In this document: piece by piece, positions 16,349-28,220 of the stretch
Layout of the letters: each line of letters opens with the position of its first letter
How positions within the stretch are numbered: position 1 is the first letter of the stretch
DNA from: an uncultured Clostridia bacterium
Lineage (GTDB): Bacteria; Bacillota; Clostridia; TANB77; CAG-508
NCBI GenBank assembly: GCA_947626335.1
Contig: CANQRY010000014.1
Location: forward strand, 1 to 35,825
Reading direction: 5' to 3'
Length of the DNA: 35,825 nt
Made by a program: the position numbers and the translations under genes
The notes under the pieces: generated by a model
The model's input: only the letters and a program-made list of their open reading frames with translations
Told to the model about the DNA's origin: nothing
Database searches by the model: none

Positions 16349-16795
16349 TTATTGTGAAATAACTTGAACATTTAATGTGCCAATTACACCTTCATATAAT
16401 TTAATAGAAACTGAAAAACTGCCTAAAGTTTTTATAGGTTCTTTCAAATCTATTTTCTTTTTGTCTATATCAATTTTATATTGCACTTTTAAATTATCTG
16501 CTATTTCTTTTGATGTAATTGAACCAAAAATTCTGCCATTTTCACCTGCTTTTATGGAAATTTTAAGTAATATTCCTTTTAACTTTTCTGCTAATTTTGT
16601 GGCTTCTTCTTTTTCCATAGATTTTTTGTACTGATTAGAGTCTTCTTTTGCTTTAAGTTTTGCCATATTTTCAGCATTTGCTTCTACTGCTAGTTTTTTT
16701 GGAAATAGAAAGTTCCTTGCATAACCATCACTAGCATTTATTATTTGGTCTTTTTTTCCTACACCTTTAATATCATTTAATAGTATTACTTTCAT
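16349..16795 (-). CDS. rplI: 50S ribosomal protein L9
   Basis: 148 residues, full length for bL9. The N-terminal rRNA-binding domain reads MKVILLNDIKGVGKKD and then GYARNFLFPKKLA (the family signature). A long connecting helix leads to the C-terminal domain with GSITSKEIADNL. ATG start with AAGGAA upstream. It sits between the gdpP-like gene (49 bp) and dnaB (40 bp), the classical Firmicutes gdpP-rplI-dnaB order. Confidence 0.97.
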   Translation of the reverse strand: MKVILLNDIKGVGKKDQIINASDGYARNFLFPKKLAVEANAENMAKLKAKEDSNQYKKSMEKEEATKLAEKLKGILLKISIKAGENGRIFGSITSKEIADNLKVQYKIDIDKKKIDLKEPIKTLGSFSVSIKLYEGVIGTLNVQVISQ

Positions 16796-16844
16796 ATTTT
16801 ATAACATTCCTTTCCTTAAGCACAAATCTTCTGGCTTTTCTCCT

Positions 16845-18845
16845 TTAGCTTGCTATTTCTGAAAAGTATTCATTTATGCGGTTAAGTAATTCTTGTTTTG
16901 TATCTTCCATTGTCATTCCTTCTACTTGGGCTCCTGCAAGTGTAATATGCCCTCCACCACCTAATTTTTCTAAGATTACTTGTACATTTATATCACCTAT
17001 TGAACGGCCACTAATGCATATTTTATCTCCTAATTTTCCAAGTACAAATGATGCTGTGATATCGCTTATTGTAAGAAGTTCATCAGCTGCTTTTGCACAA
17101 ATAATATTTGCATCTTTATCATTTTCTTCGTAAATAGATATTGCAATTGTTTCATTTGTAATTTCTGCGTTTTGAACAATTTTTGATATTTTATTATATG
17201 TTTTTAAGTCACTTTGGAACCATTTTTTTACTTTTATAATATCAATTCCGTTTTTTCTTAAATATGCTGCTGCTTCAAATGTTCTAACACCTGTTTTAAA
17301 TGTAAAGTTTTTAGTATCCATCATAATTCCTGCATATAAGGCTTCTGCCTCTAATGTAGTTAATTCTACTCCCGCTGGTGCATATTCTAAAATTTCGGTT
17401 ACTAATTCTGATGCAGAAGATGCATATACTTCGTGGAAGTCTAAAATCGTGTCTTCAATGTAGTCTGGGCTTTTTCTATGATGGTCTATTATAACTATTT
17501 TGTTGGTTTCTTCTAGCAATTCTGGAACTTCCACATAATTTTTTTTGTGTGTATCTACAATAATTAAAAGCGTTTCTGGTGTTATTTTAGAGGTTGCCTC
17601 TGCTTTTGTAATAATTGCTTCATCATATTCTTTTTCTTCTCTTGCTGATTCCATAAAGCTTTCAAGGCTAATTCCTTCTGAGTTGTTTATAATATAGCTT
17701 TCTGCATTTAAGCTTTTTGCTAATCTATATAACCCCATACTTGCACCCATGGAATCTATATCTCCATTTGAATGACCCATTATCATAACATTTTTTGCTT
17801 CTTGCATTAGCTCTTGAAGTGCTTGTGATACTATTCTTGCTTTAACTTTAGTTCTTTTTTCTACTTCTTGTGATTTTCCACCAAAGAAGCTATATTTTCC
17901 GTCTTCTTCTCTAACAACTGCCTGGTCTCCACCTCTACCAAGTGCTATATCAACACCTGCTTGTGCAGATTTGTATTTTTCGTAATTAGATTCTCCTTCA
18001 AGTGATATTGAAATGCTTAGAGTAACTGGTATTTTATCAGAAAGCTCTAATTCTTTTATTTCATCTAGAATACTGAACTTACTCTCCTCTAATACTGGTA
18101 GATACTTTTTTTCTAAAATACATATAAATGTGTCTCTTTCTGTTTTTATAATTAAGCCTTCAAAAGTAGATGCCCAATCATAAAGTGTTTTTTCTATTTG
18201 TGCAAGTACTCCTGGCTTTTCTTCATCTTCCATTCTTTGATTTAATTCGTCGTAGTTATCTATCATAATTAAACCAACACAAATTTGAGATTCGTTATAT
18301 TTTTGTTCTAATTCAATATTTTTTGTTTCATCTAAAAAGTATAATGTTAGCATATATTCATTTTTAGTTTTAGTGTATTTTCCTAGTATTTCGTATATTT
18401 TGTTTCCTATTTCAGCTTCTTTTTGTATGCTTTTTTCTTCTTTTTCTTCATTATTTTCTATTTCTAGTTTTATTTCTTTTAGTAAATCATTTAATATATT
18501 GTTAATATCTATATTTGCAAATTCTTTAACAAATTTTGTGCTTTTCCATACTATATTTCCGTTGGTTTCTGCTATTACAAGTGGAAATGGTGAATTTATT
18601 AAAGTGTTTTGTGCTGCTTTATCTACACTAAATGTTAGTTCTTGTATATGTTCTGATAACTCAGTTCTTCTTTTTTTATTACTGAAATATGCGTAGATTA
18701 ATATTAAAGCATATAGTATTATTGCTGGTATAATATAATGTATATTTAGCACACAAATAGTAACTAGTAATAAACCAATAATTACTAGATATATTTTTGT
18801 TTTAGATGTAATTCGTTCCCATACTTTTTTATTATTATTTGACAT
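16845..18845 (-). CDS. gdpP: GdpP-type cyclic-di-AMP phosphodiesterase (DHH/DHHA1)
   Basis: Membrane-bound enzyme that hydrolyses the second messenger cyclic-di-AMP. 666 residues. Two N-terminal membrane helices (about 19-52) are followed by a PAS-like region, a degenerate GGDEF domain ending in the GRGGDQAVV stretch (303-311), and the DHH domain with GHSNGDIDS (357-365), DTH (431-433) and the catalytic DHH at 454-456. The C-terminal DHHA1 domain has GGGGH. All metal-binding motifs are present, so activity is expected. ATG start with AAAGGAG. It heads the operon gdpP-rplI-dnaB-tilS and has a strong promoter of its own. Confidence 0.93.
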   Translation of the reverse strand: MSNNNKKVWERITSKTKIYLVIIGLLLVTICVLNIHYIIPAIILYALILIYAYFSNKKRRTELSEHIQELTFSVDKAAQNTLINSPFPLVIAETNGNIVWKSTKFVKEFANIDINNILNDLLKEIKLEIENNEEKEEKSIQKEAEIGNKIYEILGKYTKTKNEYMLTLYFLDETKNIELEQKYNESQICVGLIMIDNYDELNQRMEDEEKPGVLAQIEKTLYDWASTFEGLIIKTERDTFICILEKKYLPVLEESKFSILDEIKELELSDKIPVTLSISISLEGESNYEKYKSAQAGVDIALGRGGDQAVVREEDGKYSFFGGKSQEVEKRTKVKARIVSQALQELMQEAKNVMIMGHSNGDIDSMGASMGLYRLAKSLNAESYIINNSEGISLESFMESAREEKEYDEAIITKAEATSKITPETLLIIVDTHKKNYVEVPELLEETNKIVIIDHHRKSPDYIEDTILDFHEVYASSASELVTEILEYAPAGVELTTLEAEALYAGIMMDTKNFTFKTGVRTFEAAAYLRKNGIDIIKVKKWFQSDLKTYNKISKIVQNAEITNETIAISIYEENDKDANIICAKAADELLTISDITASFVLGKLGDKICISGRSIGDINVQVILEKLGGGGHITLAGAQVEGMTMEDTKQELLNRINEYFSEIAS

Positions 18846-18871
18846 AGTTTCTCCTTTTATATCATGTACTA

Positions 18872-18900
18872 ATTTTACCCTTTTTTTGCACTATTGTCAA
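18872..18900 (-). promoter_or_regulatory. Promoter of the gdpP-rplI-dnaB-tilS operon
   Basis: Minus strand: consensus -35 TTGACA (18895-18900), 17-bp spacer, -10 TAAAAT (18872-18877). Confidence 0.8.
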
Positions 18901-18957
18901 ATATTATATATGCTAACATGAAAATTTATTTTTAATTTTATATTAAAAAGTAAAAGA

Positions 18958-19014
18958 CTTTTGCCTTAAGATTTTTTAGGTGTTTTTTAATCCTAATTTT
19001 TCTTAAGACAAAAG
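18958..19014. terminator. Long terminator hairpin downstream of the Rpn-type gene
   Basis: CTTTTGCCTTAAGA (18958-18971) pairs with 19001-19014 with one mismatch. An inner TTTTTAGG/CCTAATTTT stem gives a hairpin of about 57 nt. The exits are T-rich in both directions. It insulates the gdpP promoter from the upstream gene. Confidence 0.75.
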
Positions 19015-19034
19015 CTTTTTTTGTATAAATTTAT

Positions 19035-19910
19035 CTATTTATTATTTAATATTTCTTCCTTTTCTAAGCCAGTTATTTTAATTACTAATTCCAATTCTAT
19101 TCCTTCTTCTAGCATTTTTTTAGCAGTTTCTAGTTTTGCTTTTTTCTCTCCTTCTGCTAAACCATCCCTTCTTGCCTCATATAATAATTCTTTTTGGTCT
19201 GCTCTTTCAAATTGTGCTTTTATTGCCATCCTTCTTAGTATTTCATCTTGACTTATTTTGTCTAGTTCTTCTTTTGCATCTTTTATATCTTCATTTTCTT
19301 CCATTATTTTTGTTACCTCCATATTCTCTGGATTATCCAAAAACATCATCCATTGCAACATCCCATTTTCTTTATTATTTTTATACTCTTCTATTGCTTT
19401 TGGCAACTCTATTATAACAATTTCAAAATATTGCGTCAAGATTTTATCTACATATTTTTCTTCTCGTATTTGCCATTTCGTTTGTGATTTTTCTATTTCT
19501 TTAAATTCTTTTATTGCATCATCTACTATTATTATACTTATTGTCTTTCTTAACTTTCTATAGTCCTCTCCTATTTGAAAATTTGCTGTATACATTTTTG
19601 CCCAGTAACACAAAAATCTTTCTAGCATCATTTCATGTGGTGTTAATTGCATTTCTATATCACATTCTATATTTCCATCTATTATTGCTCTTAAATCTAA
19701 TCTTCCGTTTTTATCTTGTATATTATTATTTAACAAGTCTTTACTTTTGTCTAATTCTAATTTACTTATTTTTATCTTTAGTATATTTTCAATTAATGAT
19801 TTTGTTATACTCTCTTTTCCTCTTGTAAAAAGTGCTTGAAATACTACGTCATTTTTTGGCTTTAATATTTCTCCTGCTATTTGATCTACTGCACCATTTT
19901 TTAATTTCAT
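19035..19910 (-). CDS. Rpn family PD-(D/E)XK nuclease / putative transposase
   Basis: 291 residues, matching the Rpn/PDDEXK_2 type (recombination-promoting nuclease, often annotated as putative transposase). It opens with LKPKNDVVFQALF, then the catalytic D72 in GRLDLRA and the E86-x-Q88 pair in CDIEMQL, followed by MLERFLCYWAKMY. The C-terminus is charged, ending in the EKKAKLETAKKMLEEGIELE segment typical of the family. I choose the ATG at 19910 over 19916 because AAGGAG is then about 8 nt away. Such genes occur in several copies in gut Clostridia and spread horizontally. No terminal inverted repeats are visible, so it is a stand-alone gene rather than an insertion sequence. In vivo role unknown. 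Confidence 0.85.
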   Translation of the reverse strand: MKLKNGAVDQIAGEILKPKNDVVFQALFTRGKESITKSLIENILKIKISKLELDKSKDLLNNNIQDKNGRLDLRAIIDGNIECDIEMQLTPHEMMLERFLCYWAKMYTANFQIGEDYRKLRKTISIIIVDDAIKEFKEIEKSQTKWQIREEKYVDKILTQYFEIVIIELPKAIEEYKNNKENGMLQWMMFLDNPENMEVTKIMEENEDIKDAKEELDKISQDEILRRMAIKAQFERADQKELLYEARRDGLAEGEKKAKLETAKKMLEEGIELELVIKITGLEKEEILNNK

Positions 19911-20250
19911 AGGCATTCTCCTTCATATATTTATTTATATTATTAGAACAAAAGTAAAAAGCTTAAAATATATATTTATTTTTTATTTAAATTTTTCTTG
20001 GAAAAATTAAGATAAAACTTTAAATAGATAAAATTTAACAAATAAAATTCATTTGAAATAAATTTATAATAGATTTTGATTTGACTTAATAATTACCTTT
20101 GAACTAAAATACATTGTATAAATTATATTAGAATTTCTATTATATTTCAACAAAAATCGTATGACATTATTTTACATTTTTTGACAAAAATATAGTGTGC
20201 AAATCTTCCAAAATTTAAAGACATAAATAAATTTTAATTTAATGCATGTA
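19911..20250. other. AT-rich gap without a recognisable gene
   Basis: About 340 bp between the Rpn-type gene and the rpoC terminator. Frames are short and interrupted on both strands. I see no convincing RNA gene or repeat; it presumably contains the promoter of the Rpn-type gene. Confidence 0.5.
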
Positions 20251-20286
20251 AAAAGCTGCACAAGGATTTTACCTTGTACAGCTTTT
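20251..20286. terminator. Terminator of the rpoBC operon
   Basis: AAAAGCTGCACAAGG (20251-20265) pairs with 20272-20286 with one mismatch and a 6-nt loop. On the minus strand it is followed by TTTTT. It lies 80 bp after the rpoC stop. Confidence 0.85.
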
Positions 20287-20365
20287 ATTTTATAACACAG
20301 AAACTCATGATTTTTATATGATATTTTACTTATTTTGCTTAAAGTAAAAACACCATAACTTATTT

Positions 20366-23300
20366 TTATTCTTTAACTCCCTCTTTATTTTGCTCTGTTT
20401 CTTCAGTATTTATATGTGTGTCTTTGTACATTGGAAGACCTGTTCCTGCTGGAATAAGTTTACCAATAATTACGTTTTCTTTTAAGCCTATTAGTTCATC
20501 AACCTTTCCTTTAACTGCTGCTTCTGTTAATACTCTAGTTGTTTCTTGGAAAGATGCTGCTGATAAGAAGCTTTCTGTAGCAAGTGATGCTTTTGTAATT
20601 CCAAGTAAAATACGTTTTCCTGTTGCTGGCTTTTTGCCTTGAGCTACTGCTTCTTCATTTTTATCTTCAAATTCATGAATATCTACTAAGGAACCTGCAA
20701 ACATATCTGTTTCGCCATTGTCTTCTACTCTTACTTTTTTAAGCATTTGTCTACCAATTACTTCAATATGTTTATCGTTAATATCAACACCTTGATTACG
20801 ATAAACTTTTTGAACTTCTTGAATTAGATAATTGTATACTCCTTCTGGGCCTTTAATTGCAAGTATTTCATTAGGGTTAATAGCACCTTCTATTAAAGGA
20901 TCTCCCGCTTCTACAAAGTCGCCATCTTTAACACGTAATTTTGATCTAAATGGTATAGTATATGTTTTAGAATTATCTTTAGAAGTAACTGTAACTTCTT
21001 TCTTTTTCTTGTCTTCTGATATTTTAACTTTACCATCTATTTCAGTAATTACTGCTAATCCCTTTGGTTTTCTAGCTTCAAATAGCTCTTCAACTCTTGG
21101 AAGACCTTGAGTGATATCTGCTACACCTGCAACACCACCAGAGTGGATAGTTCTCATTGTAAGCTGTGTACCTGGCTCACCAATTGATTGTGCTGCTATA
21201 ATACCAACAGATTCTCCTATGCTTACTTTATCACGAGTTGCTAAGCCCATACCATAACATTTACGACATACACCATGTTTTGTACGGCATCCTAGAACAG
21301 AACGTACTGGTACTTTTTCCATTCCAGTTGCTATTATTTTTTCTGCTATTTTTTCTGTAATCATTGTATTTGTATCTGCTATAACTTCTTTAGTTGTTGG
21401 ATCTACAATATCTTCCAATGGATATCTACCAATTAATCTTTCTTCTAGTTTTTCAATTACTTGGTTTCCATCTTTAATATCTTCAACAACAATTCCTTCA
21501 TGTGTTCCACAATCGTCTTCACGAACTATAATATCTTGTGAAACATCAACTAATCTTCTTGTTAAGTAACCAGAGTCTGCTGTTCTTAAAGCTGTATCTG
21601 CTAAACCTTTTCTAGCACCATGTGCAGAAATAAAGTATTCAAGAGCATCTAGTCCTTCACGGAATGAAGATGTAATTGGAATTTCTACTGTTTTACCAGT
21701 TGTACTTGCCATAAGACCACGCATACCTGCAATTTGTCTTAATTGGTTTAAGTTACCTCTGGCACCTGATTGACTCATCATATATACTGGGTTTAAATCT
21801 TCAAAGTTATTTTTCATTGCTTCTGTAACATCATCTGTTGCCTTTTCCCAAATTTTAATAACTGAGTTATAACGTTCATCATTAGTAATTAAACCACGTT
21901 TATATTGTTTTAATACATTGTTTACTTCTTCGTTTGCTGCAGCTAGAATGTCTTTTTTAGCTTCTGGAACTTTAACATCATCTACAGAAACTGTAATACC
22001 TGCTGTTGTAGAATGTTTAAAGCCCATTGCTTTAATATAGTCTAGTAATTCTGCTGTTGCACTTAAACCATTGGCATTTATTGATTTTGCAATTATTTTT
22101 CCTAAATTCTTTTTAGAAACTGCAAAGTTAATTTCTGGCTCAAATAAGTTTTCTGGTTTAGTTCTATCAACAAATCCTAGGTTTTGTGGAATTCCCTCGT
22201 TGTAAATTAATCTACCAACTGTTGTTTCTATTTTACGTGTTTCTAGCACTTCATCTACTTCTTTTTGAATTCTAACAGATATTTTTGCATGTAAGCCTAA
22301 GTCATGATTTTCGTATGCAATTACTGCTTCTTCAGGTGAAGAATAGTATGTTCCTTCTCCTATTTCTCCTGGTACTTCCATTGTTAAATAGTAACTACCT
22401 AAAATCATGTCTTGTGTAGGTACTGTTACTGGTTTACCATCTTGTGGTTTTAAAAGGTTATTTACAGAAAGCATTAAATATCTTGCTTCTGCTTGTGCTT
22501 CTGGTGATAATGGTAAGTGTATAGCCATTTGGTCACCATCAAAATCTGCGTTGAATGCTGTACATACTAATGGGTGAAGTTTAATTGCTCTACCTTCTAC
22601 TAAAACTGGTTCAAATGCTTGAATGCCAAGTCTATGTAGTGTTGGAGCACGGTTTAGAAGTACTGGATGGTCTTTAATAACATCTTCTAGAATGTCCCAT
22701 ACTTCTGGTCTTAATCTTTCTACCATTCTTTTAGCATTTTTAATATTATGTGCTATTCCACGTCCTACTAGTTCTTTCATAACAAATGGTTTAAATAATT
22801 CTACTGCCATTTCTTTTGGAACACCGCATTGATATAGTTTAAGTTCTGGTCCTACTACGATAACAGAACGTCCAGAGTAGTCAACACGTTTACCTAGTAA
22901 GTTTTGACGGAATCTACCTTGTTTTCCTTTTAATAAGTCTGATAATGATTTTAAAGCTCTATTTCCTGCACCTGTAACTGGTCTGCCACGTCTTCCATTA
23001 TCAATTAGGGCATCTACTGCTTCTTGTAACATTCTTTTTTCGTTACGTACAATAATTTCTGGTGCACCTAGTTCTAATAATCTTTTTAAACGATTATTTC
23101 TGTTAATTACTCTACGATACAAATCATTTAGGTCTGATGTAGCAAATCTACCACCATCTAATTGTACCATTGGTCTTAAATCTGGTGGAATAACTGGTAT
23201 TACATTTAAAATCATCCATTCTGGCTTATTTTCAGATAATCTAAATGATTCTACTGTATCTAGCCTTTTTACTAATTTTGCCTTTTTTTGCTCACTTGCT

Positions 23301-23893
23301 TTTTCTAGTTCTTTTTTAAGTTTTTCTGCTAATTTTTCAACGTCAATTTCTTGTAATAGTTCTTGTATTGCCTCTGCTCCCATTTTTGCTTTGAAAGAGC
23401 CTTTGCCATATTTTTCTTCTGCTTCATGATATTCTTTTTCAGATAGTACTTGGCATTTTAAAAGTCCACTTGTACCTTTATCTGTTACAATATATGATGC
23501 AAAATATATAACTTTTTCTAGGCTTCTTGGTGAAATATCAAGCATTAGTCCAATTCTGCTTGGTATTCCCTTAAAATACCAAATATGTGCAACTGGAGCT
23601 GCAAGCTCAATATGTCCCATTCTTTCACGTCTTACTTTAGATTTGGTAACTTCTACACCGCATCTATCGCAGACAATTCCTTTATATCTTACTCTTTTAT
23701 ATTTTCCACAGTGGCATTCCCAGTCTTTTGTTGGTCCAAATATTCTTTCACAGAATAGACCATCTTTTTCTGGCTTTAATGTTCTGTAGTTAATAGTCTC
23801 TGGCTTTTTTACTTCACCTTTTGACCATTCTCTAATTTTTTCATCTGATGCTAAACCAATTTTTATTTTATTAAAAATTTCTAATTCGTCCAC
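20366..23893 (-). CDS. rpoC: DNA-directed RNA polymerase subunit beta'
   Basis: Largest core RNA polymerase subunit, 1175 residues, complete. N-terminal zinc ribbon cysteines at about 60, 62, 75 and 78. The catalytic magnesium loop NADFDGDQ is at 448-455, and the second zinc site uses CGTHEG and [11 protein letters not shown]. The trigger-loop and bridge-helix regions are intact ([11 protein letters not shown]). No large lineage insertion between the conserved blocks is obvious. GTG start at 23893 with AGGGGG 7 nt upstream. It is 253 bp downstream of rpoB, an unusually long gap for this pair, with several hairpins. Confidence 0.98.
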   Translation of the reverse strand: MDELEIFNKIKIGLASDEKIREWSKGEVKKPETINYRTLKPEKDGLFCERIFGPTKDWECHCGKYKRVRYKGIVCDRCGVEVTKSKVRRERMGHIELAAPVAHIWYFKGIPSRIGLMLDISPRSLEKVIYFASYIVTDKGTSGLLKCQVLSEKEYHEAEEKYGKGSFKAKMGAEAIQELLQEIDVEKLAEKLKKELEKASEQKKAKLVKRLDTVESFRLSENKPEWMILNVIPVIPPDLRPMVQLDGGRFATSDLNDLYRRVINRNNRLKRLLELGAPEIIVRNEKRMLQEAVDALIDNGRRGRPVTGAGNRALKSLSDLLKGKQGRFRQNLLGKRVDYSGRSVIVVGPELKLYQCGVPKEMAVELFKPFVMKELVGRGIAHNIKNAKRMVERLRPEVWDILEDVIKDHPVLLNRAPTLHRLGIQAFEPVLVEGRAIKLHPLVCTAFNADFDGDQMAIHLPLSPEAQAEARYLMLSVNNLLKPQDGKPVTVPTQDMILGSYYLTMEVPGEIGEGTYYSSPEEAVIAYENHDLGLHAKISVRIQKEVDEVLETRKIETTVGRLIYNEGIPQNLGFVDRTKPENLFEPEINFAVSKKNLGKIIAKSINANGLSATAELLDYIKAMGFKHSTTAGITVSVDDVKVPEAKKDILAAANEEVNNVLKQYKRGLITNDERYNSVIKIWEKATDDVTEAMKNNFEDLNPVYMMSQSGARGNLNQLRQIAGMRGLMASTTGKTVEIPITSSFREGLDALEYFISAHGARKGLADTALRTADSGYLTRRLVDVSQDIIVREDDCGTHEGIVVEDIKDGNQVIEKLEERLIGRYPLEDIVDPTTKEVIADTNTMITEKIAEKIIATGMEKVPVRSVLGCRTKHGVCRKCYGMGLATRDKVSIGESVGIIAAQSIGEPGTQLTMRTIHSGGVAGVADITQGLPRVEELFEARKPKGLAVITEIDGKVKISEDKKKKEVTVTSKDNSKTYTIPFRSKLRVKDGDFVEAGDPLIEGAINPNEILAIKGPEGVYNYLIQEVQKVYRNQGVDINDKHIEVIGRQMLKKVRVEDNGETDMFAGSLVDIHEFEDKNEEAVAQGKKPATGKRILLGITKASLATESFLSAASFQETTRVLTEAAVKGKVDELIGLKENVIIGKLIPAGTGLPMYKDTHINTEETEQNKEGVKE

Positions 23894-24146
23894 TTTTTAG
23901 CCCCCTATATTTATTTTTGATAGTTTTCCTTATCTATCTTTGGTTTTCACAATTTCTTTTAAAATAATATACACCGCTGTACAATTCCTTATGGTAATTA
24001 TTTTAAATTATTGTGAAGGCTATTTAATTTTAGTTATTACTCTACGTGCATCAAACTAATTATTTCATCCTTTGCTTTCGCAAAGTCTGAAACAATAGTT
24101 TATGCTTATTCATAAACTCGCTTCTTCTGCCACAGGCAGCGCTCGT
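23894..24146 (-). promoter_or_regulatory. rpoB-rpoC intergenic region with three small hairpins
   Basis: Perfect small stems lie at 24070-24085 (CTTTGC/GCAAAG), 24098-24117 (GTTTATG/CATAAAC) and 24127-24139 (CTGCC/GGCAG), all just after the rpoB stop. None has a T-run on the minus strand, so they look like mRNA processing or stability elements rather than terminators. No coding frame is convincing. Confidence 0.45.
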
Positions 24147-27100
24147 TTATTCATCCATTAAGTCTTGGTCGTTTAATAAATTATCTTCGCCTAAATCTGT
24201 ATCATCTAATAGTATTTCGTCATCATCTAAATCTTCAAATAGGCTGTCATCATCTTCGTCAGTATCTAGTAAATCTATATCGCTTTCGCCTTCTTCAATG
24301 TACTCTTGTGCAAGTTCTTCTTCATTTATGACTTGCTCTTCTAGTTTTCTGCTGTCTTCAATACTATTAAAGTCTATTCCGTCTTCTATATTTTCTTTTA
24401 GTTCTAACTCTTGGTTATCTTCTGATAATAATCTTACGTCTAGTCCTAAAGATTGAAGTTCTTTTATTAAAACTTTAAATCCTTCTGGAACTCCTGGTTC
24501 TGGTACATTTTCGCCTTTAACAATTGCCTCGTAAGTTTTTACTCTTCCTACGATATCATCAGATTTAACTGTTAACATTTCTTGAAGTGTATATGCTGCA
24601 CCATAAGCCTCTAATGCCCAAACTTCCATCTCACCAAAACGTTGTCCACCAAATTGTGCTTTACCTCCTAGAGGTTGCTGTGTAACTAATGAGTATGGAC
24701 CTGTTGAACGTGCATGGATCTTGTCATCTACTAAGTGGTGTAATTTAAGCATGTACATAACCCCTACAGTAATTGGATGGTCAAAAGGCTCTCCTGTTCT
24801 ACCATCATATACAACTGTTTTACCATCTTCGCGAAGTCCTGCTTTTTTTAATAATTCTTTTATTTCTTCATCTGTTGCACCATCAAATACAGGTGTTGCA
24901 ACTTTAATGCCAAGTGCTCTTGCTGCCATTCCTAAGTGTACTTCTAGTACCTGTCCTAAGTTCATACGAGAAGGAACACCAAGTGGGTTTAATACTATAT
25001 CTACTGGAGTACCATCTGGCATAAATGGCATATCTTCTTCTGGTAATATACGTGAAATAACACCTTTGTTACCATGACGACCTGACATTTTATCACCAAC
25101 AGATATTTTTCTTTTTGTTGCAATATAACAACGAATTACTTGATTTACCCCAGGTGCTAGTTCGTCTGAATTGTCTCTAGTAAATATTTTAACATCTACT
25201 ATAGTTCCTGCTTCACCATGTGGTACACGAAGTGAAGTGTCTCTAACTTCTCTTGCTTTTTCTCCAAATATTGCACGAAGTAATCTTTCTTCAGCAGTAA
25301 GTTCTGTTTCTCCTTTTGGAGTAACTTTACCAACTAAAATATCTCCAGGTCTAACTTCTGCACCTATTCTAATAATTCCGTTTTCGTCAAGGTCTTTTAA
25401 ACTATCATCACCAACATTTGGAATATCACGTGTAATTTCTTCTGGTCCTAATTTTGTATCACGACATTCGCAATCATATTCTTCAATGTGAATAGATGTG
25501 TATACATCTTCCTTAACTAGTCTTTCGCTAATTAAAACAGCGTCTTCATAGTTATAACCTTCCCAAGTTGTGAATGCTATAAGTACGTTTCTACCAAGTG
25601 CCATTTCTCCATTTTTAGTAGCTGGTCCATCTGCAATTAACTCTCCTGCTTTTACTCTTTCGCCAACACTTACAACTGGTCTTTGGTTAATACATGTTCC
25701 ACCATTTGTTCTTTTGAATTTTCTTAGGTGGTATGTATCTATTTCGTCTTTTTTATTTCTAATTTGAATTTCATCACCAGTAACTTTTTCAACTATACCA
25801 TCATTTTCTGCCATTACTGTAATTCCAGAGTCTTTTGCTGCTCTGTACTCAATACCTGTTCCAACTATTGGTGCTTCTGGCATAAGTAGTGGTACTGCTT
25901 GACGTTGCATGTTTGCACCCATTAAAGAACGTTTTGCATCATCATGCTCTAAGAATGGAATCATAGCAGCTGCAACAGATACTAATTGTTTTGGTGATAC
26001 GTCTACAAAATCTACTTGGTTTTTATCTACCATTGTAATTTCTTCTTTAAAACGTACACGAATTCTATCGTTTATGAATTTTCCATTTTCATCTACTGGC
26101 TCAGATGCTTGTGCAATAATGTATTTATCTTCTTCATCTGCTGACATGTATACTACTTCATCTGTAACTTTTCCAGTTTTATGATCTACTTTTCTATATG
26201 GTGTTTCTATAAATCCATATTCGTTTATAATAGCAAATGATGAAAGTGCTGATATTAAGCCTACGTTTGGTCCTTCTGGTGATTCTATTGGGCATAATCT
26301 TCCATAGTGTGTATAGTGAATATCACGAACTTCGAAGCCTGCTCTTTCACGTGATAGACCTCCAGGTCCTAATGCTGAAATTCTTCTTTTATGAGTAAGC
26401 TCTGAAAGTGGGTTTGTTTGATCCATGAATTGTGATAATTGTGAGCTTCCAAAGAATTCTCTAATAGAAGAAGTTATTGGTTTTGTGTTAATTAAAGTTT
26501 GTGGTGTTATAATGTCTAGGTCTTGAATTGTCATTCTTTCACGAACAACTCTTTCTAGTCTTGTTAAACCAATTCTAAATTGATTTTGTAATAACTCTCC
26601 TACGCAACGAATACGTCTATTTCCTAAATGGTCTATGTCATCGACATTTCCTAAGCCATGTTCTAGGTTTAATAAATAACTAATAGATGCTAAAATGTCT
26701 TCGTTTGTAATGTGTTTTGGGTTTAATTCATCTATTCTTTCTTTAATAACGTCATGTAAATCTTTTTTGTCAGTTGTATCTATAATAGATTTTAATACTT
26801 CATAATTTACCATTTCTTTAATATGTAAGTCGCTTAAATTTACTTTTGGTAAAACACTATGAATATTAACTGTACCATTACCAATAATTCTAACAGGTTT
26901 ATCTTCTACTTTAACATCTACTATGTTAATACCTGAATTTTGAATTTCTATTGCTACGTCTTCAGGAATAATGTTGTCTTTTTCAACAAAAACTTCTCCT
27001 GTTTCTGGATTTACAATATCTTTAAAAGCAACTTTTCCTGTAATTCTAGTTGCTAAACTTAGTTTTTGGTTGAATTTATATCTTCCTACTTTTGCTAAGT

Positions 27101-27896
27101 CATATCTACGTGGATCGAAAAATAGTCCATTAAATAAGTTTCTTGCAGCATCTGCTGTTGGAAGTTCTCCTGGTCTTAATTTTTTGTAGATTTCAACTAA
27201 TGCTTCTTCTTGGGTTTTTATTGGATCTTTTGCAAGAGTTTCTTTTAGTTTATTTTCGTCTCCAAATAATTCTAAAATTTGCTCGTCTGTAACTAGGCCG
27301 ATTGCTCTTAAAAGAGTAGTTACAGGTATTTTTCTAGTTCTATCTACTCTAGCGTAAAATACGTCATTTCCATCTGTTTCGTATTCTATCCAAGCTCCAC
27401 GAATTGGCATAACAGTAGAGGTATAAATTTTTCTACCTGTTTTTGGATCGAAGTCTTGTGCATAGTAACAGCCTGGTGAACGTACTAATTGGCTTACAAC
27501 AACTCTTTCTGCACCGTTTATTACGAATGTACCACTATCTGTCATAAGTGGGAAATCTCCAAGATAAATTTCTTGCTCTTTAATTTCGCCTGTTTCACGG
27601 TTGATAAGTCTTACCTTTACATGTAATCTTGTAGAGTAAGTTGCGTCACGCTCTTTTGCTTCTTCTAGTGTGTATTTTGTTTTTTCTTCCATGTAGTAGT
27701 CTAAGAATTCAAGTACTAAATTTCCTGAATAATCAATGATTGGTGAAATATCTCTTAATACTTCTCCCAAACCTTCTTCAAGAAACCAATTATATGAGTC
27801 TTTTTGAACTTGAATTAAGTTTGGCATTTCGATTGAATCGCCGATTTTTGCAAAAGTTTTACGAGAACATTTCTCGTGCTTAATTTCTTTTAACAA
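24147..27896 (-). CDS. rpoB: DNA-directed RNA polymerase subunit beta
   Basis: Second-largest core RNA polymerase subunit, about 1249 residues. Landmarks: RKTFAKI and [15 protein letters not shown] at the N-terminus, the rifampicin region [17 protein letters not shown] with [38 protein letters not shown] and [12 protein letters not shown]. The Asp, His and Ser at classical rifampicin-resistance positions are the sensitive type. The C-terminus carries an acidic extension of about 70 residues rich in Asp, Glu and Leu. TTG at 27896 is preferred as start because AGGGG lies 8 nt upstream; a GTG at 27905 lies inside that ribosome binding site. No rplJ/rplL genes precede it; a divergent gene does. 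Confidence 0.97.
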   Translation of the reverse strand: MLKEIKHEKCSRKTFAKIGDSIEMPNLIQVQKDSYNWFLEEGLGEVLRDISPIIDYSGNLVLEFLDYYMEEKTKYTLEEAKERDATYSTRLHVKVRLINRETGEIKEQEIYLGDFPLMTDSGTFVINGAERVVVSQLVRSPGCYYAQDFDPKTGRKIYTSTVMPIRGAWIEYETDGNDVFYARVDRTRKIPVTTLLRAIGLVTDEQILELFGDENKLKETLAKDPIKTQEEALVEIYKKLRPGELPTADAARNLFNGLFFDPRRYDLAKVGRYKFNQKLSLATRITGKVAFKDIVNPETGEVFVEKDNIIPEDVAIEIQNSGINIVDVKVEDKPVRIIGNGTVNIHSVLPKVNLSDLHIKEMVNYEVLKSIIDTTDKKDLHDVIKERIDELNPKHITNEDILASISYLLNLEHGLGNVDDIDHLGNRRIRCVGELLQNQFRIGLTRLERVVRERMTIQDLDIITPQTLINTKPITSSIREFFGSSQLSQFMDQTNPLSELTHKRRISALGPGGLSRERAGFEVRDIHYTHYGRLCPIESPEGPNVGLISALSSFAIINEYGFIETPYRKVDHKTGKVTDEVVYMSADEEDKYIIAQASEPVDENGKFINDRIRVRFKEEITMVDKNQVDFVDVSPKQLVSVAAAMIPFLEHDDAKRSLMGANMQRQAVPLLMPEAPIVGTGIEYRAAKDSGITVMAENDGIVEKVTGDEIQIRNKKDEIDTYHLRKFKRTNGGTCINQRPVVSVGERVKAGELIADGPATKNGEMALGRNVLIAFTTWEGYNYEDAVLISERLVKEDVYTSIHIEEYDCECRDTKLGPEEITRDIPNVGDDSLKDLDENGIIRIGAEVRPGDILVGKVTPKGETELTAEERLLRAIFGEKAREVRDTSLRVPHGEAGTIVDVKIFTRDNSDELAPGVNQVIRCYIATKRKISVGDKMSGRHGNKGVISRILPEEDMPFMPDGTPVDIVLNPLGVPSRMNLGQVLEVHLGMAARALGIKVATPVFDGATDEEIKELLKKAGLREDGKTVVYDGRTGEPFDHPITVGVMYMLKLHHLVDDKIHARSTGPYSLVTQQPLGGKAQFGGQRFGEMEVWALEAYGAAYTLQEMLTVKSDDIVGRVKTYEAIVKGENVPEPGVPEGFKVLIKELQSLGLDVRLLSEDNQELELKENIEDGIDFNSIEDSRKLEEQVINEEELAQEYIEEGESDIDLLDTDEDDDSLFEDLDDDEILLDDTDLGEDNLLNDQDLMDE

Positions 27897-28214
27897 AAAA
27901 ATCACCCCTAAAAAAATATTAAGCAGAATAAAATATATATGATTTAAAATAAGAAGTCCTTCTTGTTTCTATTATTAACATGAAGTTTAAACTTGTTTTC
28001 TGCTCTCAAAACACTTTAAACTACATACAATAATAGGCAATTCCTCTTCTTATTTAAATTAACAATAAGGAAAAAAAGTAACAAAAATACGGCTGGCAAT
28101 TTTATTTTATTGCCAACTGTTATTTTGCCTTTTTTATACGAAATTTGTTAAATAATAACTTTTTTATTTTAACCACCCTATTTATTTTAATATAATTTGC
28201 GATTAAAACACATC
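27897..28214 (-). promoter_or_regulatory. Long structured 5' leader of rpoBC
   Basis: From the predicted transcription start near 28214 the leader is about 318 nt. It contains a 7-bp hairpin (28094-28100 with 28109-28115) and a large imperfect stem-loop spanning 27947-28055. The large one is built of AAATAAGAAG/CTTCTTATTT (27947-27956 with 28046-28055), a middle stem (27969-27982 with 28024-28036) and an inner stem near AGTTTAAAC with an 8-nt loop. No T-run follows, so it is not a plain terminator; autoregulation or RNA stability is a guess. Confidence 0.6.
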
Positions 28215-28220
28215 TAGTAT

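Noticed and set aside
19035-19910. Insertion sequence around the Rpn-type gene
   Set aside because: No terminal inverted repeats or target duplications are seen at its borders, and the hairpin at 18958-19014 is a terminator.
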